Positions 52,251 through 63,100 of a stretch of 64,000 bases of DNA are shown here, in pieces. A program made the translations under genes and the position numbers. Numbering within the stretch: position 1 is the stretch's first letter; every line of letters starts with the position of its first letter. The DNA is from Nonomuraea typhae (GTDB lineage Bacteria; Actinomycetota; Actinomycetes; Streptosporangiales; Streptosporangiaceae): the NCBI RefSeq assembly GCF_009760925.1, contig NZ_VRLV01000023.1, positions 62,001-126,000 of the forward strand, read 5' to 3'. The notes beneath the pieces were generated by a model. That model did not search any database. It saw only the letters and a list, made by a program, of their open reading frames with translations, and was not told where the DNA came from.

Positions 52251-55037
52251 ATGGGCGATGACCTCGGGTTTTCGGTGCTTGGCCCGGTGCGGGCCTGGCG
52301 TGGTGGCCGGGAGTTGGAGCTCGGCTCGCCGCAGCAGCGCCTGGTGCTGGCCGTACTCCTGCTCGCCGAAGGCAGGACCGTCAGCGGCGACCAGCTCATG
52401 GACGCGGTGTGGGGTCAAGAGCTCCCGCGTACCGCGGCCAATGTGCTGCGCACCTATATCTCGCGGTTGCGTGCGGTGCTGGGGGCGGAGGTGGTGGTGT
52501 CCGTTGGCGATGGTTATGCGGTGCGGGCGGGCTCGTGTGATGTCACCGAGCTGCGGATGCTGTACGGCGAAGGCCGCTACGCCGAGGCGCTGGCCCTGTG
52601 GCAGGGCGAGCCGCTGGCCGGCCTCGGCGGCGACTACGCCGAGGCCCAGCGCGCCCGTCTGACCGAGCAGCGGCTGACCGCCCTCGAACACCGCCTCGGC
52701 CAGGATCTCGACGAAGGCAAGGACGCCGTGGTGGTCTCCGAGCTGACCGCCCTGTGCGCCGAGCACCCGACCAGGGAGCGGCTGCGCGCCCTGCTCATGC
52801 TCGCCCTCTACCGCACCGGACGGCAGGCCGAGGCCATCGGCGTCTACACCGACACCCGCAGGCTGCTGGCCGACGAACTCGGCGTGGACCCCTCGCCCGG
52901 CCTGGCCGAGCTCTACCGGCAGATCATCAGCGCCGACCCGGCTCTCGGCCGGGCCCCCATCCGGCAGAGAGCCGCCGCCACGCCGGCCGCCCAGCACGTT
53001 CCGCGGCAGCTGCCCGCCGACGTGGCCGACTTCACCGGCCGCGAGGGCGAGGTGGAGGCGATGGTGGAGGCGCTGCGCTCCGGGGAGACCTCGGCGCTGG
53101 TGGTCTCCGCGGTGGCGGGCACGGGCGGGGTGGGCAAGACCACGCTGGCCGTGCACGTGGCCCACCGGCTGGCCGGGGACTACGCGGACGGGCAGTTGTT
53201 CGTCGACCTGCGCGGCTCGGGCGCCGAGCCGCTGGAGGCCGAGCTGGTGCTCGGTTCGTTCCTGCGCGCGCTGGGCGTGGAGGAGGCGCCGGAGGAACCG
53301 GCCGAGCGGGCGGCGCTGTATCGCTCGATGCTGGCCGATCGCCGGGTGCTGGTGGTGCTCGACAACGCGGCCGGGGTGGCTCAGGTGGGGCCCTTGCTGC
53401 CCGGCTCGGCCACCTGTGGCGTGCTGGTCACCAGCCGGGCCCGGCTGAGCGGGCTGACCGGCGCCCGCCAGGTGGATCTGGAGGTGCTGGGGCCGGTGGC
53501 GGCGTTGCGGCTGTTCACCGGGATCGTGGGTGAGCAGCGGGCGACGGCCGAGCGGGGAGCTGCGATGGAACTGGTCGCGGCGTGCGGGTTTCTGCCGCTG
53601 GCGATCAGGATCGCCGCCGCCCGGCTGGCCGCCAGGCCCAACTGGAGCGTGGCCGGCATGTGCGACCGGCTCTCCGACGAGCGGCGCAGGCTGGCCGAGT
53701 TGCGCGCGGGCGACCTGGCGATCGAGGCCACGTTCGCGCTGAGCTACGACCAGCTCGATGAGGCGCATGCACGGGCCTTCCGGCTGCTGGCCGTACCGGA
53801 TTGTGCGGATGTGTCGCTGCAGGCCGCGGCCGCGCTGCTGGATCTGCCCGAGCAGGAGGCGGAGGCGCTCTGTGAGGCGCTGGTCGACGTCAGCATGCTC
53901 GAGTCGCTCTCGCCCGGCCGCTACCGCTTCCACGACCTGCTGCGCGTGTTCGCCAGGAGCCGGGTCGAGCCCGGCGCCGACGCGGCGCTCGACCGGCTGC
54001 TCGATTACTCCGCCGCCGCCGTCGCCAACCGCTTCCGCTCGCTGTTCCCCGGCGACCTGCGCGCCGAGCTGCTGCCCACCGGCGCGTGCGAGGCCGCCTT
54101 CGATCCCGCCGAGACCGACGCCCTGCTGTCGGTCGTACGGCAGGCCGCCACGCGAGACCACGCCGACCGCTACCGGCTGGCCTGGATCGTGGACATGCTG
54201 ACGGACGTCGCACCCGAGTCGGTGGCCTTCCGGCACACCCTCGACCTCCTGGTCGCGCGGGCCGCAGCCGAGCCGCGGGCCGAGGGCCTGGCCCGCTACC
54301 TCCGGTCGACCCTGTCCTCGGCCGATCGCGAGGCGCGGCGGTCCGACGCCCTGGCGGCCAGCGATCTGGCCCAAGGCGACCCCTACGTGACGGCCGCCAC
54401 CACCGCCTCCCTCGGCGTCCATGCCTACGACGACGGCGACTACCAGACCTCGGTCGAGCTCATCAGGCGGGGCGTGGACATCTTCGCCGGCCGCGGCGAC
54501 AGGGGCGCCCAGGCTCTCTGGCTCGGCATGCTGGCCCGCTCACTCGCCGCCGCGGACGAGCCCGGCCAGGCCGTGGAGGCGGCCAGATCGGCCTACCGGG
54601 TCCACGCCGAGCTCGGCGGCGGCACCCCGCGGCACCCGTGGGCGCCCTACCAGCTCGCGGTCACGTTGCAGGCCGTGGGTTCGCTCGACGAGGCGTTGCG
54701 CATGTACGAGACCGCGGTCACGGGTTTCCGTGAGATCGGCGAGCTCGACTGGATCGGCACCGCCGGCACCCGCATGGCCGACATCCACCTCACCCTGGGC
54801 GATCACGCACGCGCCCTCGAACTCGCCGAGCAGGGCCTGGCCGCGCTGCGCGAAGCCGACGACGAGCACTGGCAGGGCAAGGCCCTGATGATCCTCGGCC
54901 GGGCCCTCACCGCCACCGGCCAGCAGGAACGCGGTCACGCCTGCTACACGGAAGCGCTGGAGATCTTCGATCGCCTCTCCCTGCCGGAGGCCGACGACGT
55001 GCGCACCCTGCTGGCCGCGGTGCACGCACAGCTGTGA
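52251..55037 (+). CDS. AfsR-like SARP-NB-ARC-TPR regulator (copy 2)
   Basis: 928 residues. Same order as copy 1: OmpR HTH/BTAD (MGDDLGFSVLGPVRAWRGG; DELGVDPSPGLAELYRQIIS), NB-ARC (TGGVGKTTLAVHVAHRLAG; MLADRRVLVVLDNAAG) and C-terminal TPR repeats. Copies 1 and 2 match over long blocks of the first ~600 residues and diverge in the TPR part, suggesting duplication with the sensing region changing. No adjacent target gene is obvious. Confidence 0.93.
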   Translation: MGDDLGFSVLGPVRAWRGGRELELGSPQQRLVLAVLLLAEGRTVSGDQLMDAVWGQELPRTAANVLRTYISRLRAVLGAEVVVSVGDGYAVRAGSCDVTELRMLYGEGRYAEALALWQGEPLAGLGGDYAEAQRARLTEQRLTALEHRLGQDLDEGKDAVVVSELTALCAEHPTRERLRALLMLALYRTGRQAEAIGVYTDTRRLLADELGVDPSPGLAELYRQIISADPALGRAPIRQRAAATPAAQHVPRQLPADVADFTGREGEVEAMVEALRSGETSALVVSAVAGTGGVGKTTLAVHVAHRLAGDYADGQLFVDLRGSGAEPLEAELVLGSFLRALGVEEAPEEPAERAALYRSMLADRRVLVVLDNAAGVAQVGPLLPGSATCGVLVTSRARLSGLTGARQVDLEVLGPVAALRLFTGIVGEQRATAERGAAMELVAACGFLPLAIRIAAARLAARPNWSVAGMCDRLSDERRRLAELRAGDLAIEATFALSYDQLDEAHARAFRLLAVPDCADVSLQAAAALLDLPEQEAEALCEALVDVSMLESLSPGRYRFHDLLRVFARSRVEPGADAALDRLLDYSAAAVANRFRSLFPGDLRAELLPTGACEAAFDPAETDALLSVVRQAATRDHADRYRLAWIVDMLTDVAPESVAFRHTLDLLVARAAAEPRAEGLARYLRSTLSSADREARRSDALAASDLAQGDPYVTAATTASLGVHAYDDGDYQTSVELIRRGVDIFAGRGDRGAQALWLGMLARSLAAADEPGQAVEAARSAYRVHAELGGGTPRHPWAPYQLAVTLQAVGSLDEALRMYETAVTGFREIGELDWIGTAGTRMADIHLTLGDHARALELAEQGLAALREADDEHWQGKALMILGRALTATGQQERGHACYTEALEIFDRLSLPEADDVRTLLAAVHAQL

Positions 55038-55064
55038 CCTTGACGGATGGGCCGGGGCCTCACG

Positions 55065-55208
55065 TCAGCAGCCGAAGCCGCCTACGTTGGTGCCGATCGC
55101 GATCGTGTTGCGGCAGTAGTACGAGCCGGCGTCGGGGCCGGAGGACAGCTTGATGACGCCGTCGCCGGATCCCTGCCCGGTGCATCCCTGACCGAGGAGA
55201 TCGTCCCC
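55065..55208 (-). pseudogene. C-terminal remnant of a small secreted protein
   Basis: Minus-strand frame reads LGQGCTGQGSGDGVIKLSSG, PDAGSYYCRNTIAIGTNVGG and ends FGC-stop at 55065. Pattern of Cys and Gly/Ser-rich strands resembles tails of small exported proteins. No start or signal peptide in frame; upstream is the MDR gene end. Low certainty. Confidence 0.35.
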
Positions 55209-55220
55209 CGGACGGTGCGT

Positions 55221-56126
55221 TCAGAAGATGAGCGCGATCTTCCCGTTCAGGCTCCCCCGCCGGAAGTGCTCGTGCGCGGCTTTCACGTTCTGCACGGCGT
55301 ACTGCGCGTCGACCCGGATCTTCAGCCGCCCGCCGTCGACGGCCGCGGCGAGTTCGGCGAGTCCACGGCCGTCTTCGCGTACCTGGTTGACCGTCGTGCG
55401 CACCCCGCGATGCGACAGGTCGGGTACGGGCCCGGCCTGCGTGGCGATCGAGGCGTACCTGCCGCCATCGGCCACGGCGTCGGTGACGAAGGCGCCGAAG
55501 GTGTCGAAGACGGCGTCGTAGCCGCCCGTCGGCAGGGTGGTCCGGTCGGTGGTGGCGTGATCGGCTCCCAGCTCCCGCACCTGCTCGATCTGCGACTGCC
55601 TGGACACCAGCGCGTCCACCTGCGCTCCGCGAGCACGCGCGAGCTGCACGGCGAGTCCGCCGGCGGCTCCCGCCGCACCCGTCACCAGGAGTTTGTCTCC
55701 TTGGCCGATCTGCAGCCAGTCCAGAGTCTGCAACGCGGTCAGTCCCGGCAGGGGCACGGTCGCCGCCTCGACCAGGCTGACCGACGAGGGGGCCGCGGCG
55801 ATGGAAGCAGCCGGGATGGCGACCAGGTCGGCCCATGAGCCGCGCCCGGTCGCCAGCTGGTGCGACATGCCGAACACCCGATCGCCGGCGGACAGCCCGC
55901 TCGTGCCCGGGTTGACGACGATCCCCGCGAGTTCCCAGCCCAGCGTCATCGGCAACGGTGGTGTGCCTTCACCTATGGCCCCTTCCCGGGTCTTGTCATC
56001 GACCGGGTTGATGGCGGAGGCGATGACCCGCACCAGCACCTCGCCCTCGAGCGGCCGTGGTTCCGGCGCGTCGGCCAGCGCCAGCACGTCAAGATCTCCA
56101 AAGTGTTCGATCCGCAAGGCCCGCAT
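55221..56126 (-). CDS. MDR family NADP-dependent oxidoreductase
   Basis: 301 residues. Quinone-oxidoreductase-type GroES fold (MRALRIEHFGDLDVLALADA, SAINPVDDKTREG, GWELAGIV) and Rossmann AVQ motif LVTGAAGAAGGLAVQLARARGA. The zinc-binding Cys/His residues of alcohol dehydrogenases are absent. Probably reduces quinones or enones. Ends QYAVQNVKAAHEHFRRGSLN-GKIALIF, a normal family C-terminus. Confidence 0.92.
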   Translation of the reverse strand: MRALRIEHFGDLDVLALADAPEPRPLEGEVLVRVIASAINPVDDKTREGAIGEGTPPLPMTLGWELAGIVVNPGTSGLSAGDRVFGMSHQLATGRGSWADLVAIPAASIAAAPSSVSLVEAATVPLPGLTALQTLDWLQIGQGDKLLVTGAAGAAGGLAVQLARARGAQVDALVSRQSQIEQVRELGADHATTDRTTLPTGGYDAVFDTFGAFVTDAVADGGRYASIATQAGPVPDLSHRGVRTTVNQVREDGRGLAELAAAVDGGRLKIRVDAQYAVQNVKAAHEHFRRGSLNGKIALIF

Positions 56127-56231
56127 GTCCCACGCTCCCCAGAGTCAACATGTTCGATGAGCGTCCAACACTAACGCTGGTCTGCCGCGGCGCGGGCAGT
56201 GAGGTGCGGCGGCCCTGGGCGTTCGTGCCGC

Positions 56232-57110
56232 TCAGGTGTTCGGCCAGAGGACGAACAGGGGATAGGCACGCCGGCTGGGCCGGTCACCGATCTCCTTGAT
56301 CGCCGCACGGATCTCGTGCAGGTGCCCGACGGTCAGGTGCAGGGGAGGCTCGTCGGGCTGGTAGGTGGTGCGGACCGGGTAGTCCACGCCTGGCTGCCTG
56401 GTCATCTCGATGTGGCAGCCGAGCACGTGGGTGACCGGCCAGCGCTCGGAGAAGTCGATCAGGCGGTCGATGGTCCGGGCGAAGGCCGGCCAGTCCTGGA
56501 TGTAGAGACGGCCGGGGTAGACCGTGTCGCCGGTGAGCAGGAATCCGGTCCACCGGTCGTAGAACGTCACCGCCGCCTCGTGGTGGCCCGGGGTGGCCAG
56601 GCACTCCAGCACCCGGCCGCCCAGGTCGACCCGCGCCACGGCATCGGGATCCTCGCTGAACCCGAAGTACTCCCAGGCGGTGGCCAGGTCCGCGCCGACC
56701 ACCGTGGTGCCGGGGCGGCCGGCGAACTGATCGTCGCCCGCGATGTGGTCGCCGTGCGGGTGGGTGTGCAGGACCAGCAGGTGGTAGTCCTCGCGGGGGT
56801 GGCGGGCGAGCCAGCCGGCGACGAGCTCGTCGACCACCCGGCGCAAGGGGAAGAACTCAGCGGATGCCGTGGCGCCGGTGTCGATCAGCACCGCACGCGC
56901 ATTGCCCATCAGCAGGAACAGGAACGGCGCCTCATAGTTGATCGCCATGTTCTGCCGCAGGATGAACGTGTGCTCGTCGTACGCGTGGAGCTGGATGTCC
57001 GGATCGGTGTTGTGCTTGGCCGACGGTGAGCCGTGAATCCATCGGATGTCCAGCGCACCAGGCTGCGGAGTCGCTCCGGTGAAATCGACCGGGGCCGTGC
57101 CTGCATCCAT
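56232..57110 (-). CDS. Metallo-beta-lactamase-fold hydrolase
   Basis: 292 residues from the ATG at 57110 with AGGAGA upstream. Metal motif HTHPHGDHIAGD (HxHxDH), CLATPGHHEAAVTFYDRWTG, FLLTGDTVYPGRL, and later HVLGCHIEM. Glyoxalase II/lactonase-like group; substrate unknown. N-terminal ~60 residues have no enzymatic signature. It is separate from the ActIV-like enzyme of the PKS locus. Confidence 0.9.
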   Translation of the reverse strand: MDAGTAPVDFTGATPQPGALDIRWIHGSPSAKHNTDPDIQLHAYDEHTFILRQNMAINYEAPFLFLLMGNARAVLIDTGATASAEFFPLRRVVDELVAGWLARHPREDYHLLVLHTHPHGDHIAGDDQFAGRPGTTVVGADLATAWEYFGFSEDPDAVARVDLGGRVLECLATPGHHEAAVTFYDRWTGFLLTGDTVYPGRLYIQDWPAFARTIDRLIDFSERWPVTHVLGCHIEMTRQPGVDYPVRTTYQPDEPPLHLTVGHLHEIRAAIKEIGDRPSRRAYPLFVLWPNT

Positions 57111-57288
57111 GAGGTCTCCTTCGAGTGCGTCGTCTTTGCAGGCCGGGTACGGCGCACGTCTCGTCCGGGGCAAGCACTCGCGGGCTTCCACGGCGAAACT
57201 AGCACGGCCCCGGGGAGGAGCGACGAGGTGCTCCCCCGTCTGAAACAGGAGAGGGACCCGGCCGACGTCTACCAGGAGCTCGGCCCTC

Positions 57289-58851
57289 TCAGGGGACGAT
57301 CTCGAATGCCGGAGGCTTGAGGTCCTTGAGGCAGCCGGTGTTCGGGGCCGCGGGGGCGCCGAAGAAGGAGACGGTGATGGACTGGGCGCACTTCGACGTG
57401 GCGAAGACCACGTGGGGTTCGTAGGGCACCGTGACGACGGTGGCTCGAGACAGGGTGCGGGCCACGTACCGGCCGTTCTCGGCGCCGGTCTGGGAGTCGA
57501 AGCCGCCCGACAGGACGAGCGTGGGGATGTCGCTCCGGGTGACGTCCCGGATCGAGCGCGGGGCGGCGGGGACGTCCCAGGCCGCGCAGTCCGATCGGAG
57601 GAAGGTCAGCTGCGGGGCCTGGGCCAGGACCGAGCGGGGGAAGGCCGGGAACGCGGCCTGGCCGCCCCGCATGGCTTCCGCCTCGCTTTCGTACGGCACC
57701 CACTCCCTGCAGAACACGCCGTAGGCGAGGCCGTGGGAGACGCGGCCGAAGGTCCGCGGGTCGATCCTGCCGCCCGCCCACTGCTCGGCGATCCGCCGAG
57801 GTTTGCCGTGGGCCAGTTCGTCGAGGGAGCGGGGGACGCCGGGGGCCACGTGGGTGGCGGAGGTCAGCCAGTTGACCAGCGCTCCGCCGTCCAGGACGAC
57901 CTTGACCGGGTTCGGGCTGCCGGGGGGCGTGACGGTGGTGGTCACCGGCTTGGCCTCCAGCTCGCGGACCAGGCGGTCGAAGGTGGCGGACAGGTTCGGG
58001 TAGCGGCGCTTGCACGCGGGCTGCTCCGCGCAGGCCCTGAACAGGCCGTCGAAGCCCTGCCGGGCGCTGCTCCAGGTCAGCGCCGATCCTGCCGTGGACG
58101 GCGGCAGGATGCCGTCGATGCCGACCGAGCGGATTCCCTCCGGGTGGTCGCGCATGTAGACGAGAGCGAGGTGGGTGCCGTACGAGATGCCGAACACGTT
58201 CCATTGGCGAAGGTTGAGCGTGCGGCGCAGGTCGGCGTAGTCGGCCGCGCTCTCGATGTCGTCGTAGGCGGCGAGGTCGGCGCCGCGGCCCGCCAGTTGG
58301 TCGCGGCAGCTCCGGGTCGCCTCGACGTGCCGGCGCTCGGTGGCCGGGGCGTCGTGGACCAGGCCGACGACGCGCGCGTTGAACTCGTCGATGGTGCGGC
58401 AGGTGAGCACCGGGTCGGCCGAGTACGTCCCCCGCTGGGACATGAAGATCACGTCCCGGTCGCGGTTCAGGCCGCCGTCGATCGCCATCTTCGCCTCGCC
58501 GACGGCGTCGTCGCCGGGCCCGCCGGCGAGCCACACGATCGGGTCGGGTTCCGGCTCGCCGGCCGCCGCCGCCACGATCGCGACACTGAGGGTGATCGTG
58601 CGGCTGTCCCGTTTGGTGCGGTTCTCGGGCACGGTGAGCGTTCCGCAGCGAGCACCTTCGAGTACGGCGAGCGGCTCCGGCGTCCGCGGGCAAGGGCCCG
58701 GCTCGAATCGGGCCTCGCCGACCGTCCGGGCGATCGTGCCGGGCGTCTCCTCCTGCGCGTTCGCCGGAGCCGTGAGCAGACCGGTGAGGAGGATCCCGGT
58801 CGCCGCCGCGGACGACCTGGTCCCCAACCGTCGTGCGGGTGACCGTGCCAT
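57289..58851 (-). CDS. Secreted TAP-type alpha/beta hydrolase (full length)
   Basis: 520 residues, ATG with GGAGGACAG. Signal peptide ends ANAQE. Motifs of the tripeptidyl-aminopeptidase family: CGTLTVPENR, IVWLAGGPGDDA (oxyanion), NVFGISYGTHLAL (nucleophile Ser), IDGILPP, FDSQTGAENGRYVARTL and catalytic His near VTVPYEPHVV, with C-terminal TAP domain Cys pairs (RSDCAAW, TSKCAQS, NTGCLKD). A secreted exopeptidase or esterase. Head-to-tail with a truncated paralogue. Confidence 0.9.
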   Translation of the reverse strand: MARSPARRLGTRSSAAATGILLTGLLTAPANAQEETPGTIARTVGEARFEPGPCPRTPEPLAVLEGARCGTLTVPENRTKRDSRTITLSVAIVAAAAGEPEPDPIVWLAGGPGDDAVGEAKMAIDGGLNRDRDVIFMSQRGTYSADPVLTCRTIDEFNARVVGLVHDAPATERRHVEATRSCRDQLAGRGADLAAYDDIESAADYADLRRTLNLRQWNVFGISYGTHLALVYMRDHPEGIRSVGIDGILPPSTAGSALTWSSARQGFDGLFRACAEQPACKRRYPNLSATFDRLVRELEAKPVTTTVTPPGSPNPVKVVLDGGALVNWLTSATHVAPGVPRSLDELAHGKPRRIAEQWAGGRIDPRTFGRVSHGLAYGVFCREWVPYESEAEAMRGGQAAFPAFPRSVLAQAPQLTFLRSDCAAWDVPAAPRSIRDVTRSDIPTLVLSGGFDSQTGAENGRYVARTLSRATVVTVPYEPHVVFATSKCAQSITVSFFGAPAAPNTGCLKDLKPPAFEIVP

Positions 58852-58863
58852 CTGTCCTCCCAG

Positions 58864-59967
58864 TCACTTCGGGGTGATCGTGAACGGTTCCCACCTGAGC
58901 CCCGCCACGCAGCCGGTGTCGGGCGCGGCCGGGCGGGCGAGGAAGGACGCCAGCACCTTCTGCGCGCAGGGCGACTGCGGGACCGCCCAGTGCCCGATTC
59001 CGGGCACCGCCACGACGGTCGAGCGGGACAGCGTGCGGGCCGTCCTGCGCGCCCAGCCGGCCCCGGTCTTCATGTCGAACGTCCCGTTGATGAAGAGCAC
59101 CGGCACCGACTGGACGGTAGGCACCCGTTGTACGGCGGTGCGGTCCGGGACGTTCCAGATCCGGCACAGCCGATCCTGGAAGGCGAGCTGAGGCGCCTGG
59201 GCCTGGACCGCCTCCGGCCAGCCGGGGAACGCTTCGCGGCCCGCCTTCAGCACGTCGGAAGGCGAGTGACCCGGCACCCATTCGCTGCACACCACCGACT
59301 GCGTCAGACCGTGGGCGATCTGGCCGGCCACCTGGATCGCACCGGCGGCCCGGGCACGGGCGAAGCGCTCAGGACGCCCGCGGCCGAGTTCGTCGATCGC
59401 CGCCGGGACGTCGGCGAGCGGGATCGACTTGGCCACCAGCACGTTCAGGAGTGCGCCGCCGTCGAGGACGACCTTCACCGGGTCTCCGCCCTGCGGCGGC
59501 CGGGCGTTCAGCGTCAGTGGCCGGGCCGCCAGCTTGCGCACCTGCTCGTTCAGGGTCCGCTCGAGGTCCGGGTACCGGTTCTTGCAGCGCGGCTCGGCCG
59601 TACAGGCTTGGTAGAGGTTGTCGAGCCCCTCGCGGGCGCTGTGCCAGGCGAACGGCAGGGAGACGGACTGCGGCGGGGCGACCGAGTCGAGCGCCACCGC
59701 GCGGATGCCCTGAGGGTGCCGGCGCAGGTAGGTGAGGGCCAGGTCGCTGCCGTAGGAGTGGCCGTAGACGTTCCACTGCTCGATGCCCAGTGCCGTGCGC
59801 AGGTCGGCGAAGTCGGCGGCGTTCTGGGTGCTGTTGTAGGCGCTCAGGTCGGTGCCGCCGGCTGCCAGGCGGTCCCGGCAGCGTGCCGGGGCGGTTGGGG
59901 CGGGGCCCAGGAGCGTCACAAAGGTCAGAGCGGCTCCTGCCGCCGGCGCCCCGAGGTGAACTGCCAT
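58864..59967 (-). CDS. TAP-type alpha/beta hydrolase, N-terminally shortened paralogue
   Basis: 367 residues versus 520 in its neighbour. A signal peptide-like start (MAVHLGAPAAGAALTFVTLL) is joined directly to RCRDRLAAGGTDLSAYNSTQ, which aligns with residues ~172 onward of the paralogue. The ~130 residues that include CGTLTVPENR and the oxyanion WLAGGPG are missing in frame. The Ser (NVYGHSYGSDLAL), Asp (NGTFDMKTG) and His (VPGIGHWAV) triad region remains. May be impaired; could also be a real shorter enzyme. Confidence 0.8.
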   Translation of the reverse strand: MAVHLGAPAAGAALTFVTLLGPAPTAPARCRDRLAAGGTDLSAYNSTQNAADFADLRTALGIEQWNVYGHSYGSDLALTYLRRHPQGIRAVALDSVAPPQSVSLPFAWHSAREGLDNLYQACTAEPRCKNRYPDLERTLNEQVRKLAARPLTLNARPPQGGDPVKVVLDGGALLNVLVAKSIPLADVPAAIDELGRGRPERFARARAAGAIQVAGQIAHGLTQSVVCSEWVPGHSPSDVLKAGREAFPGWPEAVQAQAPQLAFQDRLCRIWNVPDRTAVQRVPTVQSVPVLFINGTFDMKTGAGWARRTARTLSRSTVVAVPGIGHWAVPQSPCAQKVLASFLARPAAPDTGCVAGLRWEPFTITPK

Positions 59968-60123
59968 AGGATCCCGTTCCTCTGCCGATCGACGGCTGCC
60001 CCACCGGACGAGGCCCCGGCGGTGTTGGCGGAACGTACATAATCCATGTTACCGGAGGTCCGAAAACTCGACTGCGGTCTCAGGCCGCCGGTTCGTGAGG
60101 CCGTTCCAGCAGGTCGCCATTCC

Positions 60124-63100
60124 TCACGGGGACGCGAGCCCGGGAAGGCCGAGACTGACCAGCCCGAGGTCCGTGGCGACGACGATCTCCGATTCCCCCG
60201 TGAACGCGATCCCCAGTGGCCGCGCGGCCAGATCGATGACCAGCGGCCGCGAGCCTTCCACGTCGTCCCAGATCCGCACCGTGAGATCGTCCGCGCCCGA
60301 GACGATCACGTTCCGGTGGCCGGCCCTGCCCAGGGCGATGGCGTTGACCGCGCCGCCGTGGCCGGTGAGCGGCGCGCGCAGCGGTCGCCCCGCCGCGGCG
60401 TCCCACAGCCGGACCGTCGCGTCGGCGCCACCGGAGACGACGACGTCGCGACCGTGCAGAGAGCCGAGGACGACGGCGTCGACGGCCCCGTCATGGCCGG
60501 TGAGCGGCGCGCACGACAGCCGGCCGGCCTGCGGATCCCAGATCCGCACGGTCGCGTCGGCGCCGGACGAGACGACGAGCGTCCGTCCGCCGGCCGTGCC
60601 GATCGCCACCGACCGCACCGGCCCCCGGTGCCCGCTGAACGGATCCCCGGCGGGCGCGCCGGTCAAGGCATCCCATAAGCGCACGCTCCGGTCGTCGCCG
60701 CCGGAGACGATGACGGCACGGTCGTGGATCCGGCCGATCGCCACCGCGTTGACCGAACCGTCGTGCCCGGTGATCGGCTCGGCCTGCGCCGTACCCGTCT
60801 CGAGATCCCAGACCCGCACGGTCGCATCCGCCGATCCCGAGACCACGACCTCGCGCCCCGCGACCCGGCCCAGCGCCACGGACTGAACCCAGCCGCCGTG
60901 CCCGAGCAACGGATCGCCCAGCGGCACACCGGTCACGGCATCCCAGACCCGCACGGTCCGGTCATCGGAGCAGGAGACCACCCGGGCCCGCCCGGCGAAG
61001 CGGCCCGCGGCCAAGCCGTTGACGGCGCCGACGTGGCCGGTGAACGGCTTGCCCACGCGGACGCCGGACAGCGCGTCGCGTACGTGGAGGGTCGCGTCCG
61101 CCGAGCCGGAGACGACGAGCGCACGATCCCCGGCCCGGCCGAGGGCCACCGCGCGGACCACGTCGGCGTGGCCGTGATAGGTCCTGCCGACGGGTTCGTC
61201 CCCGCTGAGGTCCCAGACGCGCACGGTCGCGTCGGCCGCTCCCGACGCCACGACGGTACGGCCGGCGACGTCGCCGATCACGACGGCGGTCACCGCGCCC
61301 TCGTGCCCGTGCCAGGGCCGGCCCAGGCTCGCCCCGGTGCCCGCGTCCCACAGCCGGATCGTGTGATCCTCGGAACCGGACACGATCACGGCCCGGCCGC
61401 GGAGCACGCCGATGGCGACGGAGAGCACCCAGTCGGTGTGCCCGGCCAGCGGCTCGCCGATCGGCGCCCCGGTCGTCACGTCCCAGAGCCGCACGGTGGC
61501 GTCGGCCGCCCCGGAGACCACGACGGCGCGCGAGCCGATCCTGCCCACCGCGACCGTGCGAACCGCCCCGGTATGACCGGTGAGGGGCGCGCCCAGCGGC
61601 CCGTTGGCCCGCGCGTCCCACACCCGCACGGTCGCGTCGGCGCCGCCCGACACGACCACCGCGCGCCGCGACGCCCAGCCGATGGCCACGGCGTGCACGG
61701 CGCCGCGATGCCCGATGAACGGCCTCGCGAACGCGCCGCCGGAGACCGCGTCCCAGAGCCGGACCGTGCCGTCGGCCGAGCCGGAGACGATCACCGGGCG
61801 CTCGGTCACGCGGCCGACGGCGACCGACCGCACCCCGAGCGTGTGGCCGATGAGCGGATCCCCGACCGGAGCCCCGGTGACCGCGTCCCACCTGCGGATC
61901 TTCGCGTCCGCCGAACCGGACACGACGATGGCCCGCTCGTCCGCCCGGCCGATGGCGACCGCGTTGACGCTGCCGCCGTGCCCGGTGAACGGATCGTCGA
62001 CGGGCGAGGCGAAGGGCGCGTCCCAGATCCGCACCGTGGCGTCGGCGGAGCCTGAGACGATCATGGTACGGCCGGCCGCCCCGCTCACCGCCACCGACCG
62101 CACCCAGCCGCTGTGACCGGCCAGCGGCTCGCCGATCGGCAGGCCGGTGGCGGCCTCCCACAGGCGCACGGTCGCATCAGCGGAGCCGGAGACGATGACG
62201 CTCCGCCCGTCGAACCTGCCGATGCCGACCGCGTTCACCGCGCCGCCGTGCGCGTTCATGGCGGCGCCGACGGGCCGGCCCGTCACGGTGTCCCACAACC
62301 GCACCGTGTGATCGGCGGAACCGGAGACCACCACGGCCCGCCCGTCGATCTCCCCCAGCGCCAAGGCGGTGACCGTGTCACCGTGACCGGCCAGGCACCC
62401 CCGCGTGAGCAGGCCCGTCACCGCGTCGCGGATCCGGATCCGCCCGTCGGCCGAGCCGGTGAGCAGCGCGGTGCGGCCGTCGATCTCGCCGATGGCCAGC
62501 GCGCGGATCGCACCGCCTGGTCCCTCCAGGGGGTCGCCCAGGCAAGTGCCGCCTGCCAGGTCCCACATCCGGATGACGCCCGTGGAACTGCCCGCCACCG
62601 CGATCGGGTGGCCGTGGACCACGCCGATGGCGACGGCCTCGACCGATCCCGGCCGCCGGAAGAACGGGTCGTCGATCGCCATCGCCGCTCCGGTGCCGAC
62701 CTCCCAGAACCGCACCTTGCCGTCCGCTCCCCCGGTCACCACGATCCCGCGACCGCCCACCTCCGTGATGGCGATGGCGCGCACGCCGCCGACGTGGGCC
62801 GGCTCCGCGCCCATGAGCTCGGGCGCGGCGGAGGTCGCGTTCCAGACGCGCACCGCGCCGGCCTCGTCGCCCGAGACGATCACGTCGCGGTCGCCGATCC
62901 GCCCGAACGCCACCGCGTTCACCCCGCCGGCGTGGCCGGTGAGCGCCTGATGCGGCGGCTGGAGCCGCCACGACGCCCACTTCGTCTCCCAGGCCAGCGG
63001 CAGCCCGCTCGCGTTGATCGCATCGGCGAGCTCGGGCGCCCTGGCGCAGCGCGCGGCGAGCTGGAGATAGGCCAGATGATGGAGATCGGGACTGGCCGCG

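Noticed and set aside
60724-62055. Long open frames on the opposite strand of the WD40 gene
   Set aside because: They mirror the periodic GC-rich repeat codons; Arg/Pro/Gly-rich, no domain, no start signal.
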